From: Lachnospiraceae bacterium C1.1
Lineage (GTDB): Bacteria > Bacillota > Clostridia > Lachnospirales > Lachnospiraceae
Length of the DNA: 64,000 bases
Assembly (NCBI GenBank): GCA_030434875.1
Contig: JAUISW010000001.1
Coordinates: forward strand, 2,429,501-2,493,500
Reading direction: 5' to 3'
In this document: positions 28,238 to 38,283 of the stretch, in pieces
How the letters are laid out: every line of letters starts with the position of its first letter
Numbering within the stretch: position 1 is the stretch's first letter
Made by a program: the position numbers and the translations under genes
The notes under the pieces: model-generated
Told to the model about the DNA's origin: nothing
What the model saw: the letters and a program-made list of their open reading frames with translations, nothing else
The model's database searches: none

Positions 28238-29287
28238 TTATTTTCCATAAAATCCAAAACATTCTTTGGAGTTGCTTGCTGTGCCCTTATATATTATATC
28301 CAAATCTTTATATTTTTCATCCCTGCTTTTTTTATTTATCCTTGCAGCCAGGCTTACCTGTGAAACACCTGCTACAAGTCCGCCGCAGGCTGATAATGAA
28401 TACATGTCTCTTAAGACCTCCAGTGCCAGTTTGTAATGATGTAATTTTCTTTCGTTCTTACTGAATGCGACTGAAACATCACCTGTTGAGCGAATAACAT
28501 CGTTATAACAGACCAGCTTATCCCCGAATCGCTCAGAAAACTTTTCAGCAGCCTTCATATCATCTGTTGCCAAAAAGATTTTTTCGTATTTCCCATCTTT
28601 TAAAAGTTTTGAGGCTTTTTCTATATATTCATCAGCGCCGACATAAAGCGGGTGATTATTGAACTCCTGTCTGTAATCTGTGCCTCTGTAATGAACAGCC
28701 AGGGTTTTATCATCTATACCTATCTTTGATATTTCCTCACTTATATAATTCTGCACGGTATCGTTTAATCTGATATATTTCTTTTCAACCCTTGCAAGCA
28801 TATCTATATATTCATCAGAAACTGCATAATCATGATTCTTTTTTGATAATATATCATCGATCTGGGTATTGATATATTCTGCCCTCAGAATATTGCGGCT
28901 TTTTAATGCATCCTTTACAGATATACCTGCCGGCTGAAGATAAAAATATTCAAACGGATTCTCGCTTCCGTTCACAGGCTCATTCTCTGAGTAAATATAT
29001 TTTTCTGTATATCTGACAACCGGGGTCAGTCCAAATCTATCTGCAAATACCAGAAACTTCTGTAATTTACCATGCTCTGCAAAAAATCCGTCGCTGGCGT
29101 CCCCGATTTCTATATAATATATATTTTTATCAGGATTCAGGCTTCCTCCTGACTCAAACTGCATCACACACGGATCTGTCTGCAGAACTTTTCTGATGTA
29201 GTTTTCATCCTTACTGTGTTTATATGCATAAAGCGCAGATGCCAGCCTCGGATGATTTTTAATTAGATTCTCTAAAAATTTTTTCAT
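28238..29287 (-). CDS. O-fucosyltransferase-like (GT11/GT23-like) glycosyltransferase
   Basis: 349 residues. TLAVHYRGTDYRQEF, KIFLATDDMKAAEKF and LSACGGLVAGVSQVSLAA match the GDP-fucose-type transferase fold (HxRGTD, ATDD, serine-rich C-terminal loop). A related domain is fused in the gene at 24731-26254. A leader of 86 bp separates it from the GT2 gene before it. It may be a fucosyl- or other transferase for the surface glycan; the GT10-like gene nearby fits a fucose-containing product, though fucose is not proven. Confidence 0.7.
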   Translation of the reverse strand: MKKFLENLIKNHPRLASALYAYKHSKDENYIRKVLQTDPCVMQFESGGSLNPDKNIYYIEIGDASDGFFAEHGKLQKFLVFADRFGLTPVVRYTEKYIYSENEPVNGSENPFEYFYLQPAGISVKDALKSRNILRAEYINTQIDDILSKKNHDYAVSDEYIDMLARVEKKYIRLNDTVQNYISEEISKIGIDDKTLAVHYRGTDYRQEFNNHPLYVGADEYIEKASKLLKDGKYEKIFLATDDMKAAEKFSERFGDKLVCYNDVIRSTGDVSVAFSKNERKLHHYKLALEVLRDMYSLSACGGLVAGVSQVSLAARINKKSRDEKYKDLDIIYKGTASNSKECFGFYGK

Positions 29288-29373
29288 TTATTTATCCTAA
29301 ATTTTGCCTATAATTACTATTCTTTTCAGCCCTATCAAACTACGATTTTATCTCTGAATAATTTTCCGGCAAT

Positions 29374-30372
29374 TTAAGTTCTTATCGACTTACTCTTCAT
29401 CATATTTTTCAAATGGTAATTTATAGTTGGCATATATATAAATAATGCATATCTGACTCTGCTGACTGATGAAAGATATTTTTTCCCTTCGCTATATAAT
29501 TCCTTATATCTTAAGAAAAGCTTCTCTGCAAAATCTGCCTTATCCTTAAACTGGTACTTCACACCGTAATAATAATATTGAAATCTCTTTAAGAAATCAT
29601 CATATGTTTTCTCAAGTAACGACTCATTAGCATATTTCTTAAAAAATTCCAGCCTGTCTTCCAGTGCGCCTATGCAATCCAGCCTTTTCATAGAAAATAA
29701 AGACTGTGTTATGCTTGAATTACCTTCATCTTCCTTGAAATAGCAGTAGAGCTTTGCCTTGTTGTATGTGATTTTTTTTGCCCTGTCCAGCAGATAATGT
29801 GCTATATATTCATCTTCATGGATCTTACCATCAGGATATCTTAATCCTTCAAAGAGTTCTTTTTTATATAGCCGCCCCCATGGAACAATAAAACTCAGTT
29901 TTTCATCCCCAAAAAGGCCTGTAAATTTGTCAGCTCCACTGATCGTATCAACTGATGTCTCTATATCCTTCGCTGTGAACTCACAACTGCTGCTCTCTTT
30001 ATAACTGCAAATTGACATATCCGCATTATATTCTGTCATATTTCTATATAACTCAGTTATCATCTTTGAGTTTATATGATCATCTGCATCCACAAAGATC
30101 AGGTAGTCACCAGAAGCATTATCCAAAGCTTTATTACGACTCACAGCTACACCGTGATTTTTTTCATGAAATACTTTTATACGGCTATCATTCTCAGCAT
30201 ATCTATCACATATTTTCCCACTTTGATCAGTCGAGCCGTCATCTATAAGGATCAGTTCTATATTTGAATATTCCTGTTTCTGCACAGACTCTATACATCT
30301 TCCTATATATTTTTCTGCATTATATACCGGGATCAGTACTGAAATCAGCGGACTATCATTTTCTGAAAACAT
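29374..30372 (-). CDS. GT2 family glycosyltransferase
   Basis: 332 residues. Classic GT-A features: ISVLIPVYNAEKYIGRCIES at the start, LILIDDGSTDQSGKI, and the metal-binding DADD in YLIFVDADDHI. The C-terminal 120 residues are a helical, lysine-rich region common in WaaV/EpsE-like enzymes, suggesting a membrane-associated acceptor. It overlaps the GT10-like gene by 17 bp. Confidence 0.92.
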   Translation of the reverse strand: MFSENDSPLISVLIPVYNAEKYIGRCIESVQKQEYSNIELILIDDGSTDQSGKICDRYAENDSRIKVFHEKNHGVAVSRNKALDNASGDYLIFVDADDHINSKMITELYRNMTEYNADMSICSYKESSSCEFTAKDIETSVDTISGADKFTGLFGDEKLSFIVPWGRLYKKELFEGLRYPDGKIHEDEYIAHYLLDRAKKITYNKAKLYCYFKEDEGNSSITQSLFSMKRLDCIGALEDRLEFFKKYANESLLEKTYDDFLKRFQYYYYGVKYQFKDKADFAEKLFLRYKELYSEGKKYLSSVSRVRYALFIYMPTINYHLKNMMKSKSIRT

Positions 30373-31303
30373 CCTTCATCTTCCTCAGTTTCATATTTAT
30401 ATTGCAATATCTTTTGTAAAAAAGCTCGTAATTTCCACCCCAGAATGTTCGATTCCTTCGATAAGCTTTTTCTTTATCCTGCTCAAAAATATTGACCAGA
30501 AATTTCTCAAACCCATCACGGATATCATCCAAGATATATTCTTTCCTGAATATTGGCTGAGACAGCATATTTAAGTATTCTTCATCATTCTTATCAAGCT
30601 TTTTGATTGCTTCTATCGCTTCTTCTATGGAAGCATATCTATTTATATTTATAAATGCATTCTCATTATAAACTCTGGTTATATCAGGATCTCCCCAGTA
30701 GATCGGAACTGTTCCCGCAGCAAAAGCCTCCAGGATTTTCTCGGAGGTATATCCTGAATATGAAGAGTTTTCAAAAGCAATTGAAAACTTATAATGTGAT
30801 TCAAATTCCCTTTTATTCTCCACAGGACCACCAACATTATTCATATATCTTCCGCCAGAGTCAACCTGCTTGTATTCTGAAAGTCTTTCAAAAAATTCAG
30901 TTCTTAACGGATCTGCCTTTGAATTGGAATAAACAAAGCTACAGAATTTATCCCTGATCTTAGGATCTGTGATCATTCCGTTTCGCTTTGAAGCTATTTC
31001 AGGAACATCTCCATAAATCATGTATAAAGGGTATCTGAAATAACGATCAGCCATTTCGATATAATCAAAAGCTATTGCATAATCAAAAAGATTAAAATCA
31101 GGTGTCTGACATTCTCCGGTAAAAAATATCCTGACAGCTTTATCATAATTTATATATTCATCCGAAAATACCGAGCAGAACAAGTAATCCGGATCATCTG
31201 AAAATTCTATATCAAAATGTTTTTTTATTATATTTACAAAATAATTGCTTTCCGGATCAAATCCATCCCAAAAGCCCTTAAAATTGATTTTTATCTTCTT
31301 CAC
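30356..31303 (-). CDS. GT10-like (alpha-1,3-fucosyltransferase family) glycosyltransferase
   Basis: 315 residues. The GT10 signature is present: FSIAFENSSYSGYTSEKIL and AAGTVPIYWGDPDI, after a variable N-terminal half with IFFTGE(C)QTPDF. The family transfers fucose (or a related sugar) from GDP-fucose. It is in series with GT2 and O-FucT-like genes. The first ATG has no strong ribosome site, only AAGAAG. Confidence 0.88.
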   Translation of the reverse strand: MKKIKINFKGFWDGFDPESNYFVNIIKKHFDIEFSDDPDYLFCSVFSDEYINYDKAVRIFFTGECQTPDFNLFDYAIAFDYIEMADRYFRYPLYMIYGDVPEIASKRNGMITDPKIRDKFCSFVYSNSKADPLRTEFFERLSEYKQVDSGGRYMNNVGGPVENKREFESHYKFSIAFENSSYSGYTSEKILEAFAAGTVPIYWGDPDITRVYNENAFININRYASIEEAIEAIKKLDKNDEEYLNMLSQPIFRKEYILDDIRDGFEKFLVNIFEQDKEKAYRRNRTFWGGNYELFYKRYCNINMKLRKMKDVFRK

Positions 31304-31315
31304 ATTATTATCCCA

Positions 31316-32254
31316 TCAATCCATTACATTTTTCTTCCAACGCTCCACTGTATGAAGCCTGAACTCAAATTCCTGCCTGTCCTTTACTATTACAGTATTT
31401 AAGATCACTCCGGCAAACCAGAGCAGCAATGCCGTCATGGCTATGAAACCACTGACGATCAGGGTTGGAAATCTCGGAACCAGTCCTGTTTCAAAATAAG
31501 TCATTAAGATCGGTATATCCACAGCAAATGCAAATATCATCAATATAACCGCAAATATACAAAAAAACTGCATCGGTTTATAATCTCTGAAAAGTCTTGC
31601 TATGGTCATCAGCACTTTGATCCCATCTGAATAAGTATTCAACTTTGAAACGCTGCCATCCGGGCGGTCACGATATTCTATGACCAGATTTTCTACATAC
31701 ATATTTTTATCTACTGCATGTATAGTCATTTCTGTTTCTATCTCAAATCCATGTGAGAGCACAGGGAAGGTTTTTACAAATTCAAAGCTGAAAGCTCTGT
31801 ATCCCGTCATTATATCTTTAATATCCGAATGAAAGAGACTGTTTATGGAATTTTTTACTATGTCATTTCCGAAGTTATGAAAAGGCCGCTTATTCTCCGT
31901 ATAATATGTCGATGAAAGCCTGTCTCCGACAACCATATCCACTCCGCGTTTCAATACCATATCCGCCATTTCACGTCCGTACTCTGCCGGATAGGTATCA
32001 TCTCCATCCACCATTATATAAACTTCGGCATCTATTTCTCTGAACATTCGTCTTATGACATTTCCCTTCCCCTGGTGGTACTCATGTCTCACTACTGCGC
32101 CAGCCTTTAATGCTATATCAGCAGTTCCGTCGGTGGAATTATTATCATAAACATATATTACGGATTCCGGCAAAGTTTTCTGCCAGTCCCTGATCACTTT
32201 TTCTATTGTTCTGCTCTCATTGTAGCAAGGGATTAATACAGCAATTTTATCCAT
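31316..32254 (-). CDS. GT2 polyprenyl-phosphate glycosyltransferase (DPM1-like) with two membrane helices
   Basis: 312 residues. AVLIPCYNESRTIEKVIRDW, VYDNNSTDGTAD and MVDGDDTYPAE are the markers of dolichyl-phosphate-mannose-synthase-type GT2 enzymes. Two membrane helices follow at about 225-300 (FFCIFAVILMIFAFAV and IVSGFIAMTALLLWF). It would load a sugar onto polyprenyl phosphate, making the donor that GT-C enzymes in this cluster need. Confidence 0.9.
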   Translation of the reverse strand: MDKIAVLIPCYNESRTIEKVIRDWQKTLPESVIYVYDNNSTDGTADIALKAGAVVRHEYHQGKGNVIRRMFREIDAEVYIMVDGDDTYPAEYGREMADMVLKRGVDMVVGDRLSSTYYTENKRPFHNFGNDIVKNSINSLFHSDIKDIMTGYRAFSFEFVKTFPVLSHGFEIETEMTIHAVDKNMYVENLVIEYRDRPDGSVSKLNTYSDGIKVLMTIARLFRDYKPMQFFCIFAVILMIFAFAVDIPILMTYFETGLVPRFPTLIVSGFIAMTALLLWFAGVILNTVIVKDRQEFEFRLHTVERWKKNVMD

Positions 32255-32288
32255 TTTTTTATTCTCTCTATATATTTTATTGCAGACG

Positions 32289-33521
32289 TCAGATTTCTTT
32301 TATACTATCTTCTCTGCTTAATTTTCTGCTTTTAATAACTGTTATCAGTTCTTCTGTTAATGCCGTCAATAATATCAGATACATAATGATAGTAGGTATA
32401 AAGCTTGCTCCTCCCAGAATCGGTATCGGTATCATCGTATAGAAAAGGGCAAATAAAACAGCATATAAATAATCAATCGACATATATTTTTTCTTTTGAG
32501 CCATTGAAACCACAAAAAATACAAAAGGCATTATCATATAAGATAGGCAATACGAACCTGATTCAGTATTTACAACGATCATCATCGAGCTTACAAAAAG
32601 GATCGTTTTCCATGAATTTTTTCTTTTATCAGTCAAAACAAGTGTAAGAATTATAATAAAATATATTATATCAACTATCCTGGCTATTATCAGGGCCAGG
32701 TCCGATGTCATAAAATAAGACAATATTCTTGACACCAGCCCTATTATGGTTATATCTGTAACTATTCCTCCTACCTCTGTAATATTTTTAAGAAACATCT
32801 TAAAACCATAAATACCTTCAAAAAACACAAAAGGAAGAAAAAACAATAGTATGCCATATATTATGAGTCTTACCGCCTCTTTATATCTTTTTTCCCTGAG
32901 ATAATGTGCTCCCATGACACACGGATATATCTTAAAGCACGCAGCGATCGCGATCAATATAAGCGAAATCTCTCTAAGTATTCCGTTTTTCGAATCCCTC
33001 AATGCCATAGCCATCAGCAATATAACAGAAACTGAAAAAGCTATATTTCCGCTTGTGATCGATGACAATACTACATTTGAACTCACCAGTAAAAAGGCGA
33101 TCATATTTGATGCAGCAGGATCAACTTTTTCCCTGTCCAATATATCCTTTACCGTTATTGCCATTAATACAATGGTCAATCCCTCAACTAATATAAGCGA
33201 TAAAAGGTATGACGTGGATGAGGTAAGTCCGGTCAGACCTGAAGAACTATTATCAACTTTGCAAAATGCCGCAAGTATTTTATAAAAAAGATATGCCAGT
33301 GGTGGAAAACACGAACCATTTCCCCTATCATATACATTTCCATCCATCATGGAAGTTTTTACATGATATAGATAATCCCTGAAACTTGTATCAAATTCCC
33401 AGATATAATTTCTCAATGCCGCGCCATCGGTTACTATAATTTCCAGTAATTTCACCAATGTCAGAAAAAGCATTATTATAACAATCAAATTAATGGGACT
33501 TAACTTTTCTTTCTTTAGCAT
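32289..33521 (-). CDS. Polytopic membrane protein, probable GT-C (GT87/DUF2029-like) transferase
   Basis: 410 residues with about ten membrane helices. After the first comes a loop with FDTSFRDYLYHVKTSM, DGNVYDRGNGSCFPPLAYLFYK, the YxxxNxxxYPP-like pattern of DUF2029/GT87 enzymes. The gene lies 2 bp before a second large membrane protein gene in transcript order and just upstream of a polyprenyl-phosphate GT2, which could supply its donor. Assignment rests on pattern alone. Confidence 0.6.
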   Translation of the reverse strand: MLKKEKLSPINLIVIIMLFLTLVKLLEIIVTDGAALRNYIWEFDTSFRDYLYHVKTSMMDGNVYDRGNGSCFPPLAYLFYKILAAFCKVDNSSSGLTGLTSSTSYLLSLILVEGLTIVLMAITVKDILDREKVDPAASNMIAFLLVSSNVVLSSITSGNIAFSVSVILLMAMALRDSKNGILREISLILIAIAACFKIYPCVMGAHYLREKRYKEAVRLIIYGILLFFLPFVFFEGIYGFKMFLKNITEVGGIVTDITIIGLVSRILSYFMTSDLALIIARIVDIIYFIIILTLVLTDKRKNSWKTILFVSSMMIVVNTESGSYCLSYMIMPFVFFVVSMAQKKKYMSIDYLYAVLFALFYTMIPIPILGGASFIPTIIMYLILLTALTEELITVIKSRKLSREDSIKEI

Positions 33522-33523
33522 AT

Positions 33524-34762
33524 TTAATCTCCGTTGTCTTTAATTAAAGCCAGATTAAATGAAGTAACTAATCCAAATACCGCAACCGTCTGTATCCTGT
33601 AAACCCAGAAAGTAGCATGCACTCCGGAATGATTATGCATCAACAATATCCAAATATACGGAAAAGCTGCTACTATTAATAGAGGTATAATTTTATATAT
33701 ATTTCCTTTTATTACCGTTCTGTTTTTTATTATTAAATATATCAGACAGATTCCTACCATTAAATATATAAACAAAAACGGAATCAGCTCTTTTGCTGTT
33801 CCTCCGAAAGGGAGCAGGCATGCCAGATTTTTTGCAAGGGCAGACAAAAATGTATATTTCTGCCCGAAAGCATTTGTCTGCCATTCTGCAGCCTCTGCCA
33901 TACTGTCGGCAAGCACATTCTGTTTAAGTATCAAAGAGCCTATGACCCACTTTTCTGCCCATACCAAGACATACCCAATTCCCCAGGATAGTGAATTTCT
34001 GAATATCAGTATTACGTTCTCCCTTAATCCACTCTCACTTTTTTTTATTCTCCATAATAAATCTGCTAGCAGCGGGAGCCCTAATGTGACTATCGGCGTT
34101 GTCAGAAAATCAACATAAGACGTTATCCCTCCAACTAACATATAAAAGCTCCAGGATTTAAGATCATCCTGCAGGTATCCCTTTTTCTTCAGCATGACAA
34201 GCATTGCTGTAAATGCCACAAGAAAAGCCATGCTTACATGATAGCTGAACGGAACTGCAAAAAAATTATTTAGTATAAGAGTGATCACAAAACAGATACC
34301 TGCATGTAATTTTTCAAAAGATTTATTCAGCTCCCGTACAATACCGTATATCAGAAATGCAAAGAACGTAAAGAGTATATATCTGAACTGTCCGTAATTA
34401 AAGAATGTAAGCAATGGCCTTAAAACTACATGATATCCATGCCAATACCTTGAATATCCATTTATATCCATCGCTTTTTCTATCGGCGATCTGTCCGGAT
34501 CATTTGCAAGCACGGTGCTCATTACATCTTTATCAGGCACCAGTTTCATTCCGTAAAAATAGCTGATAAATTTTATGTCATGCTGTTCGGTTCCCTCGGT
34601 ATTAAATATTTCGTACGCACTTTCAACATTTGGCCTTATCAGAGAATCCGGTATACACCATACCAAAATCATCAATATACTGCCTATGATCCCACATGAC
34701 GCAAGTATTAAAAACGTTCTTTTTATATAGTTGATCAGACTTGTTTTATTATCTAAGTTCAT
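33524..34762 (-). CDS. Polytopic membrane protein, family unknown (possible GT-C-like)
   Basis: 412 residues. One membrane helix near the N-terminus (FLILASCGIIGSILMILVW) is followed by a 90-residue outer loop (YEIFNTEGTEQHD, RYWHGYHVVLRPLLTFF) and about nine more helices. The loop and context suggest a GT-C transferase, but I see no firm signature. It sits between the GT87-like gene (2 bp downstream) and the CDF gene (29 bp upstream), where glycan genes begin. Confidence 0.5.
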   Translation of the reverse strand: MNLDNKTSLINYIKRTFLILASCGIIGSILMILVWCIPDSLIRPNVESAYEIFNTEGTEQHDIKFISYFYGMKLVPDKDVMSTVLANDPDRSPIEKAMDINGYSRYWHGYHVVLRPLLTFFNYGQFRYILFTFFAFLIYGIVRELNKSFEKLHAGICFVITLILNNFFAVPFSYHVSMAFLVAFTAMLVMLKKKGYLQDDLKSWSFYMLVGGITSYVDFLTTPIVTLGLPLLADLLWRIKKSESGLRENVILIFRNSLSWGIGYVLVWAEKWVIGSLILKQNVLADSMAEAAEWQTNAFGQKYTFLSALAKNLACLLPFGGTAKELIPFLFIYLMVGICLIYLIIKNRTVIKGNIYKIIPLLIVAAFPYIWILLMHNHSGVHATFWVYRIQTVAVFGLVTSFNLALIKDNGD

Positions 34763-34791
34763 CAGAGTGTGATATACTCCTTATTTTATTA

Positions 34792-35946
34792 TTACCTGTC
34801 CACATTTATCACAGCTTCATAGTCTCCCAGTGTCTTTATCTCTTTCTTTACAAGTCTTTCCACCTCGGAAGGCTGCAGTATGCATTCCGAAGAAAGCTGT
34901 ACATCGAAATAAAGTTTCCGGCTGTTTTCCTTGATATCGACTCTGAAATCATGTATGCTGAGTCCCTCTGTAATTCCTTCGACAAGGATCCTGACTCTGG
35001 CGGCCATTTCTTCAGTCTTTTTATCATTTATATCCACGGGATCCATGTGTATGACCGCCTCACAGCCGAGTCTGGTCTTTAACTCCCGCTCTATCCTGTC
35101 GATGGCATCATGTAGCTCATAGATATTTCTGTCTCCTGAAACCTCTGCATGTATTGAGATCATTCTGCGTCCGGGACCATAATCATGCACCAGGAGGTCA
35201 TGAGTTCCCAAAACTTCCGGATATTCATTTACTATCCTTAGAATATCATCCACAAGTTCTTTTGAAGGAGGCTGACCCAGAAGCGGTGCCACGGTTTCTT
35301 TAGCAGCCGATATTCCCTCATAAATAATGAAGAGCGCAACTATCACACCACTGATCCCGTCTATATTTTTCCCGCTTAAATACAGTACAACAGTGGATAT
35401 CAGTACAACAGTGGTCGCAACGCAGTCTGAAAGTGAATCTGCCGCAGTCGCTGCCATTGCTGCAGAATTTATTTTTCTCGATATAGCCTTGTTATAGGAG
35501 TACATATAAAGCTTTATAAAGATTGATATGATGAGAATTACTGCCGACAGTGCACTTGGCCTGACCTCCTCCGGGTTAAATATTTTCCCCGCCGAGCTGG
35601 TCAGAAGCTCACAGCCCACTACTATGATCATTATCGAAACGATAAGTCCCATTATATATTCTATTCTTCCGTGTCCAAAAGGATGATCCGCATCAGCTTC
35701 CTTTCCAGCCATGGAGTATCCGAGCATGGAAAGAAATGATGAACCGGCATCAGATAAGTTATTGAATCCATCCGCAAGTATCGCGAGCGATCCCGTCGTG
35801 ATGCCCGCAAAGGCCTTAATGCTGAAAACAAAGCTGTTCAGTATTATCCCGACTATTGCCGTCAGCATTCCATAAGCCCGCCTGACGCCCGGATCCTTAA
35901 GGTTCTCAGAATCCTTTATAAATATCTTCGTCAAAAGTGCAATCAA
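34792..35946 (-). CDS. Cation diffusion facilitator (CDF) family metal transporter
   Basis: 384 residues. Six membrane helices with the CDF sites: DGFNNLSDAGSSFLS, ADADHPFGHGRIEYIMG, and AADSLSDC in helix 5 (HxxxD-type metal site). The cytoplasmic C-terminus (about 215-290) has LLGQPPSKELVDDI and the metal-binding ZT-dimer region. It exports Zn or Mn in exchange for protons. Not related to glycan synthesis by function, and may be read from the Dabb promoter. Confidence 0.92.
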   Translation of the reverse strand: MIALLTKIFIKDSENLKDPGVRRAYGMLTAIVGIILNSFVFSIKAFAGITTGSLAILADGFNNLSDAGSSFLSMLGYSMAGKEADADHPFGHGRIEYIMGLIVSIMIIVVGCELLTSSAGKIFNPEEVRPSALSAVILIISIFIKLYMYSYNKAISRKINSAAMAATAADSLSDCVATTVVLISTVVLYLSGKNIDGISGVIVALFIIYEGISAAKETVAPLLGQPPSKELVDDILRIVNEYPEVLGTHDLLVHDYGPGRRMISIHAEVSGDRNIYELHDAIDRIERELKTRLGCEAVIHMDPVDINDKKTEEMAARVRILVEGITEGLSIHDFRVDIKENSRKLYFDVQLSSECILQPSEVERLVKKEIKTLGDYEAVINVDR

Positions 35947-35971
35947 TTTTTTCCCCTTTAGCCCGAGGCCA

Positions 35972-37009
35972 TTACTTTTCCCCTTTGACCTCTGCTACAC
36001 TTTTGAGCTGTAAAAATACAACCAGAACTCCGGACAGGAGCACCAGTCCGTAAAAGCTTATACCCCTTGAAAGCACCATGGACGGCAGCACCAGCTTTTT
36101 ACCGAATACCTCACTGAAGGCATTCAGATAACAGTTCTCGCTTACGCCGACCGCTCCCGGAATAGGTATCATATCAGCTGATACATTCACTATCGCCTGA
36201 AGGAGGATTATCCATGCGAACGAAGTCCCGCTCAGGCCAAATGCCCTGTATACCGCATAAGTCACGGCAAAACGGCAGGTTCTCTGCAGAAAAGTGCTTA
36301 TAAGCACTATGTAAAAGACCTTTCTGTGCTTTAATATATAGGCTGCACCCTCACGATAATTTTTCATCACCTTGTTTATATCGTTGATGTGTTTATCGTA
36401 TTTTTTCAGCTCATGAATTGAATTTACAAAATTTACAAGGTTCACAAGAAGCTTCCTGAATATATCTCCGCAAAAGAGTGCCAGCGACATAAATATCACA
36501 GCTGCAAGGTTCATTCCGATCCCCAGATAAAAAAGCCATTTTAATGCACCGAGATTTTCAACTATCCCGGTTCTGATCATGGCGATCATCATGAGAGCAT
36601 AGATAAGAAGCGCCCCCTTATATGCTATTGCTATAACGATAAGGGAGATCGTAGATTTTGACAAAGCTACTCCGTCCCTTTTCATTTCAAGCATTTCCAT
36701 AGGCTGTCCGCCTGACGCAGACGGTGTTACTGCACAAAAGTAGGTCTCTACAAGCACGTATTTTATTGCTTTAACTATCGATACCTTTGAGCCTAAAGTT
36801 GAAAGCAGTATCTTCAGATTGAACGCACCGATTCCTACAAATGTCAGATTCAATATTACTGCCAGTACTATCCAGCCTTTATTTGCGGTCTGCAGAAGCT
36901 CCATTGTTTCGGCCAGATCATAGTTTCTGAATATCAGAAAAAATGTTACCGCTATCAGAACTATTAAAACCGCGACATATATCAGATTTTTCCTTTTTTC
37001 TTTATCCAT
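35972..37009 (-). CDS. UPF0104/LPG-synthase-type membrane protein (YbhN/MprF flippase-like)
   Basis: 345 residues with about eight membrane helices. The family motif TPSASGGQPMEMLEM follows the third helix, and IPIPGAVGVSENCYL the sixth, as in the flippase half of MprF. Family members move or modify lipids; the exact substrate here is not known. Gaps of 15 bp to the LD-carboxypeptidase and 25 bp to the CDF gene indicate one transcript. Confidence 0.88.
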   Translation of the reverse strand: MDKEKRKNLIYVAVLIVLIAVTFFLIFRNYDLAETMELLQTANKGWIVLAVILNLTFVGIGAFNLKILLSTLGSKVSIVKAIKYVLVETYFCAVTPSASGGQPMEMLEMKRDGVALSKSTISLIVIAIAYKGALLIYALMMIAMIRTGIVENLGALKWLFYLGIGMNLAAVIFMSLALFCGDIFRKLLVNLVNFVNSIHELKKYDKHINDINKVMKNYREGAAYILKHRKVFYIVLISTFLQRTCRFAVTYAVYRAFGLSGTSFAWIILLQAIVNVSADMIPIPGAVGVSENCYLNAFSEVFGKKLVLPSMVLSRGISFYGLVLLSGVLVVFLQLKSVAEVKGEK

Positions 37010-37024
37010 CAGAACCTTTATGAT

Positions 37025-38056
37025 TTATTTAAGCTCGTAGCTTATCTTAAAATCGTCTCCCTTTGCCTCTATCGTAGCCATGGCACCGGTTATGACCGGA
37101 ATAGCCGGAGGCAGATGTCCGAGATCAACATCCATAACGATCGGAACTCCGCTGTCATGCAAAACTCTCCTTACGGCTCCGTGTCTGTCAAGATTCATCA
37201 ATGGCTCATCAAAATGATAGGGTCTTCCGAATATAAATCCTGTCGCTCCCTCAAACCATCCTGCCTCCATTAAATTCCAAAGGGCACGGCTAATAGACAT
37301 TACATTTAAGTCACAGGCCTCTAAGAACCAGATGAGCCCGTCTTTTTTATATTTCTCAATGAATTCCCTTGTTTTGTCAAATTTTGTGCCAACAAGTATA
37401 TTCAGGCAGTCAAGGCAGCCTCCGATAAGCCTTCCGTGCATTTTGACGCCTTTTTCCTTATCGGATTTTGGTTCATAGAAAAGACTTTCTTTCTCTGTGA
37501 TATTGTAGCTGCTCAAAGGATCGGTGTCTTTCAATGACTTTGACTCCCATCCGTCATAACCTGTAAACTCAAACTTTTCACCGCTTAAAAGCTTCCAGGC
37601 ATCATCAACTGCCTTATGCCATTTTCTCTGTCCGAAGGTTCCGGCGCAGGGTCCGTAGATGGCTGCCGTATCAGTGATGGTTGCAGAAAGATAAGTGAAA
37701 TTCGTATTATCGGAATATCCCATGAACCATTTAGGCTCGCTTTTCTTTATTCCTTCAAAATCTATATACGGAATATCTTCACACATGAGCTCTCCGCCTC
37801 CGCAGGAAATGAGCACATCGTTATTATCTGCCATATAGGCGCTGCTGAGCTCTTTTCCACAGCTTTCCGGTGTCGAACTTTTGCCGATCCCCTCGGCCTT
37901 CCTGCAGTTCTCTCCGACCCAGGTCTTATATCCCATCGATTCTATATTTTTAAGCGCATTATTAAAAGCGCTCTCATAAGGATCCCCGACACATCCAAAA
38001 GATGGTGCCACAAATCCGACCGTTCCGCCCTTTTTTAAGAATTTCGGATATCTCAT
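37025..38056 (-). CDS. S66-family LD-carboxypeptidase (MccF/LdcA-like)
   Basis: 343 residues. MFIDE-type S66 marks: GGGELMCEDIPYIDF, the nucleophile Ser in GYSDNTNFTYL, LIGGCLDCLNILVGT, the acid WFLEACD and the catalytic His in GHLPPAIPVITGAMA. S66 enzymes cut LD-peptide bonds, either in peptidoglycan tetrapeptide recycling or in microcin C-type resistance (MccF). It is cytoplasmic, with no signal peptide. Confidence 0.9.
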   Translation of the reverse strand: MRYPKFLKKGGTVGFVAPSFGCVGDPYESAFNNALKNIESMGYKTWVGENCRKAEGIGKSSTPESCGKELSSAYMADNNDVLISCGGGELMCEDIPYIDFEGIKKSEPKWFMGYSDNTNFTYLSATITDTAAIYGPCAGTFGQRKWHKAVDDAWKLLSGEKFEFTGYDGWESKSLKDTDPLSSYNITEKESLFYEPKSDKEKGVKMHGRLIGGCLDCLNILVGTKFDKTREFIEKYKKDGLIWFLEACDLNVMSISRALWNLMEAGWFEGATGFIFGRPYHFDEPLMNLDRHGAVRRVLHDSGVPIVMDVDLGHLPPAIPVITGAMATIEAKGDDFKISYELK

Positions 38057-38085
38057 CTTTCACCCCCTGTTATAAATCATAGATT

Positions 38086-38283
38086 TTATTTCATACGCGT
38101 CACTATCACGGCTATGTCGACTATGGCCGCGCCGAGTGTGAGGAAGCTGCCTCCTATCAGGCAGACTATCATTAACGGTATACTGAACCTTTTTCTGAAG
38201 ATAAGGCCGTTTATGAACATCACTATGCCTATTGCGAGAAAGGCATTGCAGACCAGAACTACCGGAAGGATATCAGCATTCAT
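38086..38283 (-). CDS. Small two-helix membrane protein, unknown
   Basis: 65 residues, nearly all membrane: helix 1 VVLVCNAFLAIGIVMFINGL and helix 2 in LMIVCLIGGSFLTLGAAI. Its ATG overlaps the stop of the Dabb gene by 11 bp, which supports it as real. No function assigned. Confidence 0.6.
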   Translation of the reverse strand: MNADILPVVLVCNAFLAIGIVMFINGLIFRKRFSIPLMIVCLIGGSFLTLGAAIVDIAVIVTRMK

